Below are positions 52,768 through 60,709 of a DNA stretch of 64,000 nucleotides, piece after piece; within the stretch, counting starts at the first letter, position 1; each line of letters opens with the position of its first letter. Origin of the DNA: a virus. The stretch spans positions 44,206-108,205 of IMG/VR virus record IMGVR_UViG_3300044972_000601. The stretch is one strand, 5' to 3'. The translations under genes were made by a program, and so were the position numbers. A model generated the notes under the pieces. That model worked only from the letters and a program-made list of their open reading frames with translations, made no database searches and had not been told where the DNA came from.

Positions 52768-54507
52768 TTATGCTACAGGTGGTGTGCCAGCTTCTGCAGG
52801 ATTAGGCATTGCGCCTGGTTCACTGCCTGGCTCGCCCGGAACTGCCATATCTTCTGGAGGACTCATGTCACCGGCAAAGCCCATGTCACCTTCAATGCCA
52901 GCTGCACTGAGTCCTGCGCCACGCAATTCTCCGGCGGCATCTGTATTAGTTGGCTCACCTTTGCCGGACTCTTCACCCCACAAGCGTTCGTTTTCTGCAA
53001 TCTCGTCTTCGGTCAGTCCTAAGAAACGTTTTAATGCAAAACGTTTTGACATAAATGGTACTGCTTGAATAGTGTTAAATGTATTAATACGTTCAGTATC
53101 CATGGCCGCTTGACGACTACTTGCAAAGTTCATTGGAGGATTAAACTTCAATTCAAACAAGTTTGCGTCAATATTCATGCCACGTGAGTACATGTATTTC
53201 TTAAATTCGCTGTCAAATACTGCGGTAATAAGTGCTTGCAAACGTTCGCAATACTTGTTAAAGCGTAATTCTTGAATGTATGCAGTACCCACCCGCCCAT
53301 CGTTAAATGATGCTTGCGAGTCATCTGCACCAGTTGGCAAATAGCTACTTGGAATGCGTAGTCCACGGAATAACTTGTTGGTAAAGTACTTTAAGTCATC
53401 AATTTCACCTAGATTAGTACCGCCTGGCAATGTTTCAACTTTGCTTCCTCGGCCTTCTGCTGTTGTTGGAAAGAAATAATCTTCGTTAATGCTTAATGGA
53501 TTGTACGCACTATCAATAACGTTCTGACCACCGCCGCTTTGACTTGGAATTCTGCGTTGATGAATTTCATTTTTAACCCGTTCAACGAATGCCATGGCCA
53601 AGTGACTGGGCATATTACCCACGTCAATGTGAAACACACGGCGTTCTGGAGCACGTTGTATACGATAGATAAGAATAGCATCTTCCAACAATTCTTTTTG
53701 TTTGTAAACTTTAAAGATGTTTTCAAGTAAGCTATTGCCAAACGGATAATTGTTGTCTAATCCTTCTGACAAACTTAAATGTATAATATGTTCACCATCG
53801 ATAGCATGTTCGGTTTCACTTAGTCCAAAGCGACTGCCGCTGGCAGATGGGAAGCCGCTGGATCCTTTGGCACTGGCATTTTGTCCCATACCGCCGGCAA
53901 ACGAACTTGTTCCGCCGCCATTGTTCTTTGGATTGATGTTTGGTGTAATTTGTGTGGCAACTAAATTCATAAAGTTAGGTGCCATATCTTTAATAACATA
54001 TTGCTCAGGTTTTTTGCCTTCGCTTTCATTCACAATAATCTTTGTAATCTTTCCCGGATCAACGTAACTCCATTTTTGATTTTCAGGATCGCGAATAAAG
54101 AATACATCACCGTATTTGAACACATTGCGTACAATACGAAATATTTTTGTATCAAATTGTTGCAGTTTGTTCCACTGTGACATGTACTCGCCGAGTACTT
54201 GTATTTCTGTATTAGTAGCTTGATTTTTCCAAGCAACTGTAAATGGACTCTTGCCGTCTTTTAGTTTTTGTGTGCAGAATTCCGCCAAAATATCCAATGC
54301 GGCATTGACTTCTGGATCACTGTCCATAGTTTCATATTGTTGATAACGCTCAATGCGATTTGGACTGCCGGTGTAAACATCTGGCAGATAACTGCTGTAG
54401 TTAGTACTGGCAGGGCCTGGACGGCTACCAGAGTTCTTGCCGCTAATCGGACTAAGATTGCTGCCGTTTCCTTGATCTACAGGAGAAAAATATTTTTTCC
54501 AACTCAT
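52768..54507 (-). CDS. 20: Portal protein gp20
   Basis: 579 aa (T4 gp20 is 524). Dodecameric head portal and initiator of prohead assembly. Typical stretches are RIERYQQYETMDSDPEVNAA then LDILAEFCTQ at the N-terminus, NVFKYGDVFFIRDPENQKW, AFVERVKNEIHQRRIPS, DDLKYFTNKLFRGLRIPSSY and LKRFLGLTEDEIAENERLWG. The C-terminal 60 residues are a Gly/Ala/Pro-rich tail (EPGSEPGAMPNPAEAG). It is second in the head operon behind the tape-measure-like gene (13-nt gap). Confidence 0.95.
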   Translation of the reverse strand: MSWKKYFSPVDQGNGSNLSPISGKNSGSRPGPASTNYSSYLPDVYTGSPNRIERYQQYETMDSDPEVNAALDILAEFCTQKLKDGKSPFTVAWKNQATNTEIQVLGEYMSQWNKLQQFDTKIFRIVRNVFKYGDVFFIRDPENQKWSYVDPGKITKIIVNESEGKKPEQYVIKDMAPNFMNLVATQITPNINPKNNGGGTSSFAGGMGQNASAKGSSGFPSASGSRFGLSETEHAIDGEHIIHLSLSEGLDNNYPFGNSLLENIFKVYKQKELLEDAILIYRIQRAPERRVFHIDVGNMPSHLAMAFVERVKNEIHQRRIPSQSGGGQNVIDSAYNPLSINEDYFFPTTAEGRGSKVETLPGGTNLGEIDDLKYFTNKLFRGLRIPSSYLPTGADDSQASFNDGRVGTAYIQELRFNKYCERLQALITAVFDSEFKKYMYSRGMNIDANLFELKFNPPMNFASSRQAAMDTERINTFNTIQAVPFMSKRFALKRFLGLTEDEIAENERLWGEESGKGEPTNTDAAGELRGAGLSAAGIEGDMGFAGDMSPPEDMAVPGEPGSEPGAMPNPAEAGTPPVA

Positions 54508-54520
54508 TATTCAGTTATCC

Positions 54521-57500
54521 TTAAGCAAATCTGTTGCCAGACAAACCACGTGTGGCTTTGATTTGAGCTCCAGCAAGGTCAACGCCGCTGGCACTATGTT
54601 CAACTAATTGCCGTATACTACTATTTAACTGAATTAACTGATCGTACAAATCTTTTGCAGTGGCTTCAGAATCATTGAGATTGATTGATTGTGGTTTTTC
54701 ATCTGGTTCTTCTGTTGCATACTCGTCCGGTGTTGGTTCAAACCCTTTCATTACATCAGTAATTGGTACTGATGTAGCTGATTTTTCAACAATATTTCCA
54801 CGTTGTATTCCAGATTCAAATGTAGTTTCTACACTAGTGCCAGCACCGATACGATTGGACAAATCGGATGTCATGGATTTCATACGTGCTTCCAATGCAA
54901 TAGCCTCTGGATTAACTTTTAATTCTTTAAGTACATCTCCTCGTTTTGTATCTGGACCCATGGATTCACTAATTTTATTACTGATTGCCACACGGTCTTT
55001 ATTATACTGGCTTGTCAACGCTTCTAATTGTGTCTGTGCAGACTTTGCATCTTCATTTTGTACAGATTTGCGTGTTGTAGAACCTCCTCCAGTTACTGAA
55101 CTTATAGTTGTTGATACGCTGTCAAATATCTTTTTAATGCCAACATCTGAAGTAAAGGCAGGAGCTGTTGCAAGTGCTGTTTTTTCTGCTTTCTTTTGAG
55201 CATCCGATTGACTCATTCCTTCGGACATGTATTTTTGTATTTCAGAAATGCTTACTGGTTTTGTTGTGGCAGGAGTTGGCATGTTGCTGGGTAACTTGCC
55301 TGATAAATTTCCAAGATCTATTCCAAATTTTGCCAATTGTTTATCAATTATTGAATCTGTTTTATTAGTACTAGTATCTGGAGTTAATGGTTTTGGGGTT
55401 GTTAATGTTACTGGTGGAATAGCTGATACTTTGACATCTGCTACTTTTACTTGTGGTATGCCAGGTACTTTGACATCTGCTACTTTTACTTGTGGTATGC
55501 CAGGTACTTTGACATCTGCTACTTTTACTTGTGGTATGCCAGGTACTTTGACATCTGCTACTTTTACTTGTGGAATAGCTGATACTTTGACATCTGCTAC
55601 TGCCACATTTACTGGTGGTATGCCAGGTACTTTGACATCTGCTACTTTTACTTGTGGAATATCTGGCACTGCTACGTTTATTGGCGGAACAGCTGGTACC
55701 GTTAATGATGTCTTGGATTCTGATTTTCCAGGTTCAGGGGATGTAACACCGTTAATTTCCTTTAAGGCTTTCAATGTGCCGGTGTATATAATATCTGAAG
55801 TTATCGATTCGGGCTTGCTTGCAGAACTAATATTGGTATTAACTGAATCAAACATCTTGGTAATATCAATGCCACCAGATTGGCCAGCACTTTTAGTTCC
55901 AGTCATGTTGGACAACATAGCACTGGCAGTATCACTTGCTGACATCATGCCCACTCCAGATATAAGATTTTTCATCTGTTCTGGAGTTAATACTGTTTCG
56001 CCTTTATGTAGCTTGGCAACTACATCGTTCATTTCAGCTGAGAATCCTGTCTCGCCCACTGTGCCAGTGCCGCGAGTCTCAACAGGTATTGCTTGTGGTG
56101 TTCCAGTAGGACTAATCTGCATTGTTGGGGCGGCAGGGGCATTGTTAGACGGAGTAGTAGGAGTTACCGTAACATTCGGAGATGTTATACTTACATTTGG
56201 CGTAGTTAATTTTAAATCTCCACTTGGAGTCATACCTGGACCACGGACATCTGTAGATGGACCATTGGGATTAAGTAATTTAACAATTTCATCAATGGGT
56301 TTTTGTATGTTTGCTTCTTTTTCTTTTACTGATTCGCTGTTTGGGCCGACTGGTAGTGTTAATACTTTTTTGATTCGGTCAATAACTTCAGCATTTTTCC
56401 CCAGTTGTTCATTTAATTTGGCCAGTGCTCCGGTTGCTGCCGCGGCATTTTTAGAATATGCTTCTGTTAATTCAGAAATAGTTTGAAATACTTTTGCACC
56501 GTCGGCAGTTTTTGGTGGATTTGCACCACTAAATTGTTGTTGTTGTCCCCGTGCGGCTGCACCGCCGGCATTTTCCTGTGCATTTTTTGCAGCCTGTTCT
56601 GGAGTAAATCCTCCCAACTGTCTATTTTTTTGTTCTATTCTAGCAGCTGGCCTGCCTTCCTCAATGGCTTTTTCCAATACGCTTCGATTAGTTCCTTCTT
56701 TCATGCTCTGGGCCAATCTATTTGCTTCTGGAGATTGCTGTCTAGCACGTATTTCTGCCTGAACTCTTCGAAGATTGTCTTCCGCGGCAATACGTTGTGG
56801 ATCGTCTACCTTAAGATTTTTAGTCCGTTGAATATCTTTGACTGCTGACGTAAGTTGGCCGCCCATGCCCATGGTACCAACACTCAGCATTGCTCTATCT
56901 TCTTTTGACAGTCTAGCACCTGAACTTAGTTTAGCAACTAACTTCTCCATCGATTCGCCTGACGGTGTACTGATAGTTTGAGCAGTTTTCATTGCTCTAC
57001 GTGCAGCATCATCTCCTAATGCAGCTTGCCGTATCTGAGATTCATTATTCTCATTCATAGCAATTGAATTTTCTATCAACTTGTCTCTGTTAATGCCGTA
57101 AGCAGATGATATTTGATTTATTAGTGTTGCTTGTTTAGCCATTTCTTTGACTAAGTTGTCTCTACCTTCCTGAGTATCTAATGCTTTATCTTGGCCTTGT
57201 GCTGCCATCATTGCTAGTCTTGGTACATCGGCAGCAGTTATAATATTTTTTTCAATAAGATTTCTAATAGTCTTATCTTTTCGTAACTCTTCTGAATAAT
57301 CGAGAAATTTCTGCGTGGCATCATTTGCACTATATCCTAGCCCTGCCAAACTTCCTCTAAAATTTCCAGCTTCATTTGTTACGCCTTTCAGCATGGCAGC
57401 ATTGTCTTCATAACCAGCTGCTTGAGCTCGAGCACGTTGGCGGACCGGATCGCCTTCGCCAATACCTACGTTAGTATTCTTTTGTGCTTCTTGCCTTAAT

Positions 57501-57841
57501 GAATCGATATGCCTAACAAAATTTCCAACACCTTTGCCAAATATATCAGCTGCATCTTGAAATGCTCTACTAGGAGCTTCAGAACTTCTGTAACCCAGTA
57601 TAGCAGCAGGTATTTGTTTTACTGCATCTGTGTTAATACCCACAGCTTTGGCCATTTCTTCAAGTTTAGTACTAAGATCCTTGAACGATTTTTCGAGATC
57701 TGCAAAACTACCAACAAACGCAGGGCCACCTTTAAGTGATGCACCTTTTGTTTTACCGTCTGGATCTTGCCCGCTGGAATTACCCGTTGGCCGCAAGATA
57801 TCGATCAGGTCTTGTAAGAGTTCTTCTGTAGATTTTGCCAT
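54521..57841 (-). CDS. Tape-measure-like / tail hub protein, 1106 aa
   Basis: The N-terminal 480 residues are Ala/Lys/Glu-rich helix (AKSTEELLQDLIDILRPTGN, DLEKSFKDLSTKLEEMAKAV, SAYGINRDKLIENSIAMNEN). Near residue 610, DVVAKLHKGETVLTPEQMKN is a motif often seen in tail tape-measure proteins. Residues 720-820 contain about seven tandem 13-residue units (KVADVKVPGIPQV type). The C-terminus is again helical. T4's tape measure is gp29 (590 aa), and I see no direct match to it. It heads the portal operon, with a divergent late promoter pair toward gp26. Tape measure is the best guess, not a certainty. Confidence 0.5.
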   Translation of the reverse strand: MAKSTEELLQDLIDILRPTGNSSGQDPDGKTKGASLKGGPAFVGSFADLEKSFKDLSTKLEEMAKAVGINTDAVKQIPAAILGYRSSEAPSRAFQDAADIFGKGVGNFVRHIDSLRQEAQKNTNVGIGEGDPVRQRARAQAAGYEDNAAMLKGVTNEAGNFRGSLAGLGYSANDATQKFLDYSEELRKDKTIRNLIEKNIITAADVPRLAMMAAQGQDKALDTQEGRDNLVKEMAKQATLINQISSAYGINRDKLIENSIAMNENNESQIRQAALGDDAARRAMKTAQTISTPSGESMEKLVAKLSSGARLSKEDRAMLSVGTMGMGGQLTSAVKDIQRTKNLKVDDPQRIAAEDNLRRVQAEIRARQQSPEANRLAQSMKEGTNRSVLEKAIEEGRPAARIEQKNRQLGGFTPEQAAKNAQENAGGAAARGQQQQFSGANPPKTADGAKVFQTISELTEAYSKNAAAATGALAKLNEQLGKNAEVIDRIKKVLTLPVGPNSESVKEKEANIQKPIDEIVKLLNPNGPSTDVRGPGMTPSGDLKLTTPNVSITSPNVTVTPTTPSNNAPAAPTMQISPTGTPQAIPVETRGTGTVGETGFSAEMNDVVAKLHKGETVLTPEQMKNLISGVGMMSASDTASAMLSNMTGTKSAGQSGGIDITKMFDSVNTNISSASKPESITSDIIYTGTLKALKEINGVTSPEPGKSESKTSLTVPAVPPINVAVPDIPQVKVADVKVPGIPPVNVAVADVKVSAIPQVKVADVKVPGIPQVKVADVKVPGIPQVKVADVKVPGIPQVKVADVKVSAIPPVTLTTPKPLTPDTSTNKTDSIIDKQLAKFGIDLGNLSGKLPSNMPTPATTKPVSISEIQKYMSEGMSQSDAQKKAEKTALATAPAFTSDVGIKKIFDSVSTTISSVTGGGSTTRKSVQNEDAKSAQTQLEALTSQYNKDRVAISNKISESMGPDTKRGDVLKELKVNPEAIALEARMKSMTSDLSNRIGAGTSVETTFESGIQRGNIVEKSATSVPITDVMKGFEPTPDEYATEEPDEKPQSINLNDSEATAKDLYDQLIQLNSSIRQLVEHSASGVDLAGAQIKATRGLSGNRFA
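55420..55690. repeat. Tandem 39-bp coding repeats (13-residue units)
   Basis: The unit GGTACTTTGACATCTGCTAC continues with TTTTACTTGTGGTATGCCA (39 bp) and recurs about seven times, some copies with a variant end (GTGGAATAGCTGATA). It encodes tandem KVADVKVPGIPQ units on the minus strand. It is in frame inside the 1106-aa gene, so it is protein repeat and not CRISPR. Confidence 0.85.
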
Positions 57842-57865
57842 AATTTTTTCCTGGAAATATGCGTA

Positions 57866-57873
57866 TATAAATA
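57866..57873 (+). promoter_or_regulatory. Late promoter of gp26
   Basis: Exact TATAAATA on the plus strand, 29 nt before the ATG at 57903, with GGAG at 57893. It overlaps the leader of the divergent minus-strand gene. Confidence 0.78.
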
Positions 57874-57883
57874 CTACACATGA

Positions 57884-57891
57884 TATTTATC
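57884..57891 (-). promoter_or_regulatory. Late promoter of the head operon
   Basis: GATAAATA on the minus strand, 42 nt before the ATG of the 1106-aa gene. The two boxes face each other with a 10-bp gap, so the two transcripts overlap at their 5' ends by tens of nucleotides. Confidence 0.65.
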
Positions 57892-57902
57892 TGGAGTTAA
57901 TA

Positions 57903-58730
57903 ATGGTACAAAATCCCTTACAGCAGTATTTTAGACAGCCAAAAATTTACATATCTCTTCCCAGTAACGGTGTATACAACTCCGTGGGTACTGTGGAAGG
58001 AGACTTAACCAACATGCCAATTTTTGGCATGACAGGTATGGATGAGATTATATTAAAAACTCCGGATGCCTTGATCAGCGGAGAAAGTGCTGTGAAAGTA
58101 ATTGAAAGTTGTTGCCCAAGCATCAAAGATGCTTGGGGATTGTCAGCACTTGATACTAATTTGTTATATGCAGCCATAAAAATTGCAACATACGGAAATA
58201 AAATTTCAGTTACACAGACTTGTCCGGTATGCAGTACTGAAAACGATTATGATTTGGATTTAAATGTAGTGGTGGAACATTATGCAAATTGTAAGTATGA
58301 TAATAAAATTACAATTGGCGAATTAGTTGTTAAAACGCAACCGTTAACATATCGAATGGCAACGGATCTCAGCATCAGAACATTTAAACTACAGCAACGT
58401 CTTGCACAAATTCAGCGATTAGAGTCTGAAGATGAACAAAATGAATTATTTAAAGGCTTGTTTGTTGAGTTGCGTAATGCACAAAACGAATTATATCTTG
58501 CCAGTGTTGAAAGTGTAGAAGCAAATAACACAGTTGTTGTTGAACGTGAGTTCATAGCTGAATGGTTGCATAACTGCGACAAGGAAATTTTTGATTTGCT
58601 CAAGGAACACATTGATAAGAATAGAAATGCATGGAATTTTCCAACATACCCGGTAAAATGTACAAATTGTGAAACTGAATCAAATGTTTATATTGAACTT
58701 GATCAAACAAATTTTTTCGACAACGCCTAA
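57903..58730 (+). CDS. 26: Baseplate hub subunit gp26-like (short product of a frameshift gene)
   Basis: 275 aa from the ATG at 57903 (GGAG 6 nt upstream); T4 gp26 is 208. N-terminus QQYFRQPKIYISLPSNGVYN, then VIESCCPSIKDAWGLSALDT then NLLYAAIKIATYGN. A split zinc ribbon is present: Cys107/Cys110 (TCPVCSTENDYDLDL) and Cys253/Cys256 (VKCTNCETESNVYIEL). This is the Pfam T4_baseplate type, which to my knowledge covers gp26 and gp51. Its last codons TTT TTC GAC AAC GCC lie on a slippery site that leads into a second frame. Late promoter upstream. Assembly factor or hub part of the baseplate. Confidence 0.8.
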   Translation: MVQNPLQQYFRQPKIYISLPSNGVYNSVGTVEGDLTNMPIFGMTGMDEIILKTPDALISGESAVKVIESCCPSIKDAWGLSALDTNLLYAAIKIATYGNKISVTQTCPVCSTENDYDLDLNVVVEHYANCKYDNKITIGELVVKTQPLTYRMATDLSIRTFKLQQRLAQIQRLESEDEQNELFKGLFVELRNAQNELYLASVESVEANNTVVVEREFIAEWLHNCDKEIFDLLKEHIDKNRNAWNFPTYPVKCTNCETESNVYIELDQTNFFDNA

Positions 58731-58759
58731 TCAGTTCTTCCTCGGACGAAATTCAGGCG
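58712..58759 (+). promoter_or_regulatory. Programmed minus-1 ribosomal frameshift signal
   Basis: Slippery heptamer T TTT TTC (58712-58718) in the gp26 frame (codons Phe271, Phe272). Five spacer bases (GACAA) follow, then a stem CGCCT (58724-58728) paired with AGGCG (58755-58759), with a weaker inner TTC/GAA helix. Slip by one base enters the open frame that ends at 58951. The gp26 stop is at 58728-58730. Confidence 0.72.
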
Positions 58760-58951
58760 GATTTAAACAGACTGGATCAAGAGACTAAACAATTTAAAGA
58801 AGAATTGTTTAGGATTTGTTGGTACATGCGTGGAGGAGTTACAGTAAACGATTTACTGTATCTCTACAGCTACGAAGATAGGGAAGCTATCTACGTTATC
58901 ATAAAAGAAAATATAAAAGCAACCAAAGAAACTCAAATGCCGTTACTGTGA
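58718..58951 (+). CDS. gp51-like tail fused to gp26 by minus-1 frameshift
   Basis: The frame is open from just after a TGA at 58700-58702 to the TGA at 58949-58951. There is no ATG or GTG before codon 58826 and only a TTG at 58805, although the sequence is plainly protein-like from the shift point: SSSSDEIQADLNRLDQETKQ then FKEELFRICWYMRGGVTVND then LLYLYSYEDREAIYVIIKEN and IKATKETQMPLL. It therefore needs the frameshift, giving a fusion of 349 aa (272 + 77). The WYMRGGxT...SYEDRE part resembles the small gp51/hub-assembly proteins of marine T4-like phages and the T-part of tail assembly chaperones, by recollection. The 3' end overlaps the next minus-strand gene by 9 nt. Confidence 0.7.
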   Translation, partial: RQRLISSSSDEIQADLNRLDQETKQFKEELFRICWYMRGGVTVNDLLYLYSYEDREAIYVIIKENIKATKETQMPLL

Positions 58952-60208
58952 TTGTATTTTTTTCTGATAGTCTTGACGAGATATCACTGCTTGAGTTTTG
59001 TTATTTTGATAAAATCCAGACTTTGTCTGTGTCCAATCGCCAGGATTAAATTTTTCGTCGGACGGTGTGTTTGCGCTGGGTGAACTGGCTGGAGCAGATG
59101 GAGCAACAGCAGGAGTAGGCGCAACCGCAGGCGGCGTTGATGTGCCTAACGATTTTTTACTTCCTGGCACAGCACTTGGCAATGGTTTGGCTCCAACTTT
59201 TGACAATCCAGTGTTTATATCAACTCCGTATTTTTCAATTAAATCTTCATAGGCCAAAATAAGTGCTTGTTCAAGAGGGCCAACAAGGCCAGCGGCAACA
59301 CCAGCTGTTTTGCCAACTACATAAAATGCATCATCAACTATCAACCATTTAATTGCATCCAGCGGACGTAGAGATTCTTTTTTCCCGTCACTGTTGATGT
59401 CTGCATTCATGATAGGTATATCAGAATTTAAAAAAGCCAAATATCCTGCCAACACAGACTTGGCACCGTAACTGGCAAACTGTCCAAGTGCATTGAGTCC
59501 AGCAGCTACTTTTTTAAAACCAATAAGAGTCAGTGCTCCGTTTCTCAGCAGGTTTAATACTTTAAATACAGCAAGCGCACCGCCCAGTAATAATGTAGGA
59601 GTCTGAAATGCCAATCTGCCAACTGCTATTTTCAAAGTTTCCCTGTGTGCTTCCTCAAAGTTCTCCTGCGTAATTGCCCCTGATTTAAGTCTATCTTCCC
59701 AATAACGCATCACAGGCATGTATCCATTCTTTGGATTATTAAATACTTCATCTACATTTGAAAAAATCTCATAGGCCAATAATGTATTGATAGCAGTTTT
59801 AACACCTGTTAGAAACAAAGATCCGCCTGTGTTACCAGTTTTTGCAGCATCAGCACCAACTTTTGCAGCGGCTGTGGAACGTTCGTGTGCTTTTTTAACA
59901 GCAGTATAGATCATATCCTGAATCCAAGCTTCGCCTTCAGCACCTTCTGATTTTTTAGCAGCCAGTAAACCAGAATCTATATACCGCTCTGCGTCTTTGA
60001 TGTTGGGTGCATGGTCAAGACCTCCGCTCTTCATCTTAGCGGCAATAATATCAGCCAACTCATCGGAAGCTTCTTCAAATGCTCTTTTATCAGCCGCTGA
60101 TATAAATTTACGAGGAACAGCTTTGGCACCACCCTTTAAAAGACCAAGCCATGAAAATGGATTAGCTTCAGTTAGATTGGATTCACAAATAATATCGTAG
60201 ACTTTCAT
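58943..60208 (-). CDS. Unknown virion-type protein with hydrophobic segments
   Basis: 421 aa from the ATG at 60208 (an in-frame ATG 33 codons upstream is less likely because the late promoter box lies between). It starts MKVYDIICESNLTEANPFSW, a start often seen in hypothetical proteins of aquatic T4-like phages. Hydrophobic helices are FLTGVKTAINTLLAYEIF, TPTLLLGGALAVFKVLNLLR and KTAGVAAGLVGPLEQALILA. A Pro/Ala/Ser linker (TPPAVAPTPAVAPSAPASSP) precedes a short C-terminal domain (GDWTQTKSGFYQNNKTQAVI). No Shine-Dalgarno. Function unknown: an internal head protein or ejected membrane-acting protein would fit the helices. Confidence 0.55.
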   Translation of the reverse strand: MKVYDIICESNLTEANPFSWLGLLKGGAKAVPRKFISAADKRAFEEASDELADIIAAKMKSGGLDHAPNIKDAERYIDSGLLAAKKSEGAEGEAWIQDMIYTAVKKAHERSTAAAKVGADAAKTGNTGGSLFLTGVKTAINTLLAYEIFSNVDEVFNNPKNGYMPVMRYWEDRLKSGAITQENFEEAHRETLKIAVGRLAFQTPTLLLGGALAVFKVLNLLRNGALTLIGFKKVAAGLNALGQFASYGAKSVLAGYLAFLNSDIPIMNADINSDGKKESLRPLDAIKWLIVDDAFYVVGKTAGVAAGLVGPLEQALILAYEDLIEKYGVDINTGLSKVGAKPLPSAVPGSKKSLGTSTPPAVAPTPAVAPSAPASSPSANTPSDEKFNPGDWTQTKSGFYQNNKTQAVISRQDYQKKIQSQ

Positions 60209-60228
60209 AGAGAACTGTTCATATGCTG

Positions 60229-60236
60229 TATTTATA
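60229..60236 (-). promoter_or_regulatory. Late promoter of the 421-aa gene
   Basis: Exact TATAAATA on the minus strand, 20 nt before the ATG at 60208. The leader would be about 14 nt and lacks a Shine-Dalgarno. It contains a 5-codon reading frame whose stop overlaps the start codon (ATGA). Confidence 0.75.
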
Positions 60237-60367
60237 ACTATATCAAGATGAACTACGTTCATCTGTTCTTCGCTATCGCTCGAACTTTTATACTTCGTAG
60301 AATACAATCAGTTACGGAGTAATTTTAATATTATCTAGATTGTGTAGTCACACTTAGCCCTGGCGGG
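60237..60367. other. Non-coding gap with hairpins
   Basis: No convincing gene. It contains a perfect hairpin AGATGAAC-TAC-GTTCATCT (60246-60264), a TGTG-TAGT-CACA hairpin (60341-60352) and the left arm of TTAGCCC-TGGC-GGGCTAA (60354-60371). None has a terminator U-run in either direction. Together with the weak ORF to 60670 it makes the least explained stretch of the window. Confidence 0.5.
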
Positions 60368-60670
60368 CTAAAAATGAACATTATCTGAGTTGAGCAGTTC
60401 ACTTAGCGTTACAGCATTACAGTGGCGGTTGTCCGGTACCACGAGCTGAGTCTTAATTACAACGGCAGGTCTACACATATACGCTAACATACACATAGCC
60501 GCGGGTATTTCTCCCTCTTTTAGCCTTTTAAAAATACTTTTCTTATAAATCAAACGGGTTATATATAGGCATATCCCATCGTCGTCCTGTAAAGGATAGT
60601 GATTCACAACTCTGCTGCCAAGCAGAAATTCCATTACCTGAGATGCACGTAGACCAGGCAGTAAGGACAC
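60368..60670 (-). CDS. Hypothetical protein, about 90-100 aa
   Basis: A GTG at 60670 gives 100 aa; an ATG at 60634 gives 88 aa (MEFLLGSRVVNHYPLQDDDG then ICLYITRLIYKKSIFKRLKE). The composition is protein-like (charged and hydrophobic mix, KEGEIPAA, a C-terminal LSELLNSDN), but I see no domain, no clear ribosome site and no promoter. Its stop codon lies in the right arm of the 60354-60371 hairpin. It is on the same strand as the GIY-YIG gene upstream (39-nt gap). It could be a real small phage gene or chance. Confidence 0.4.
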   Translation of the reverse strand: MSLLPGLRASQVMEFLLGSRVVNHYPLQDDDGICLYITRLIYKKSIFKRLKEGEIPAAMCMLAYMCRPAVVIKTQLVVPDNRHCNAVTLSELLNSDNVHF

Positions 60671-60709
60671 TTAACAACGCCAGTGCGGGCTTATTTGGCA
60701 GTAAATTGC

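Noticed and set aside
52765-52772. CATAAATA before the 79-aa gene as a late promoter
   Set aside because: It overlaps the gp20 stop and is only 4 nt from the ATG. The gene is better read as part of the head operon.
55420-55690. Possible CRISPR-like array
   Set aside because: The repeats are contiguous, in frame and without unique spacers, so they are protein-coding repeats.
55227-56486. Plus-strand 419-codon open frame
   Set aside because: It is antisense to the 1106-aa gene, and its TLTSATFTCGMPG repeats are just the reverse reading of that gene's 39-bp repeats.
58826-58951. gp51-like tail as an independent 41-residue gene from the ATG at 58826
   Set aside because: It would drop the conserved-looking helix SDEIQADLNRLDQETKQF and has no suitable ribosome site at the right spacing. 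The slippery site gives a better explanation.
60208-60307. Upstream ATG at 60307 for the 421-aa protein
   Set aside because: The late promoter box at 60229-60236 lies downstream of it, and the first 33 residues look unlike the MKVYDII start typical of these proteins.
60354-60371. TTAGCCC-TGGC-GGGCTAA hairpin as a terminator
   Set aside because: Neither strand has a U-run after the stem. The run of A/T lies on the wrong side for both directions.
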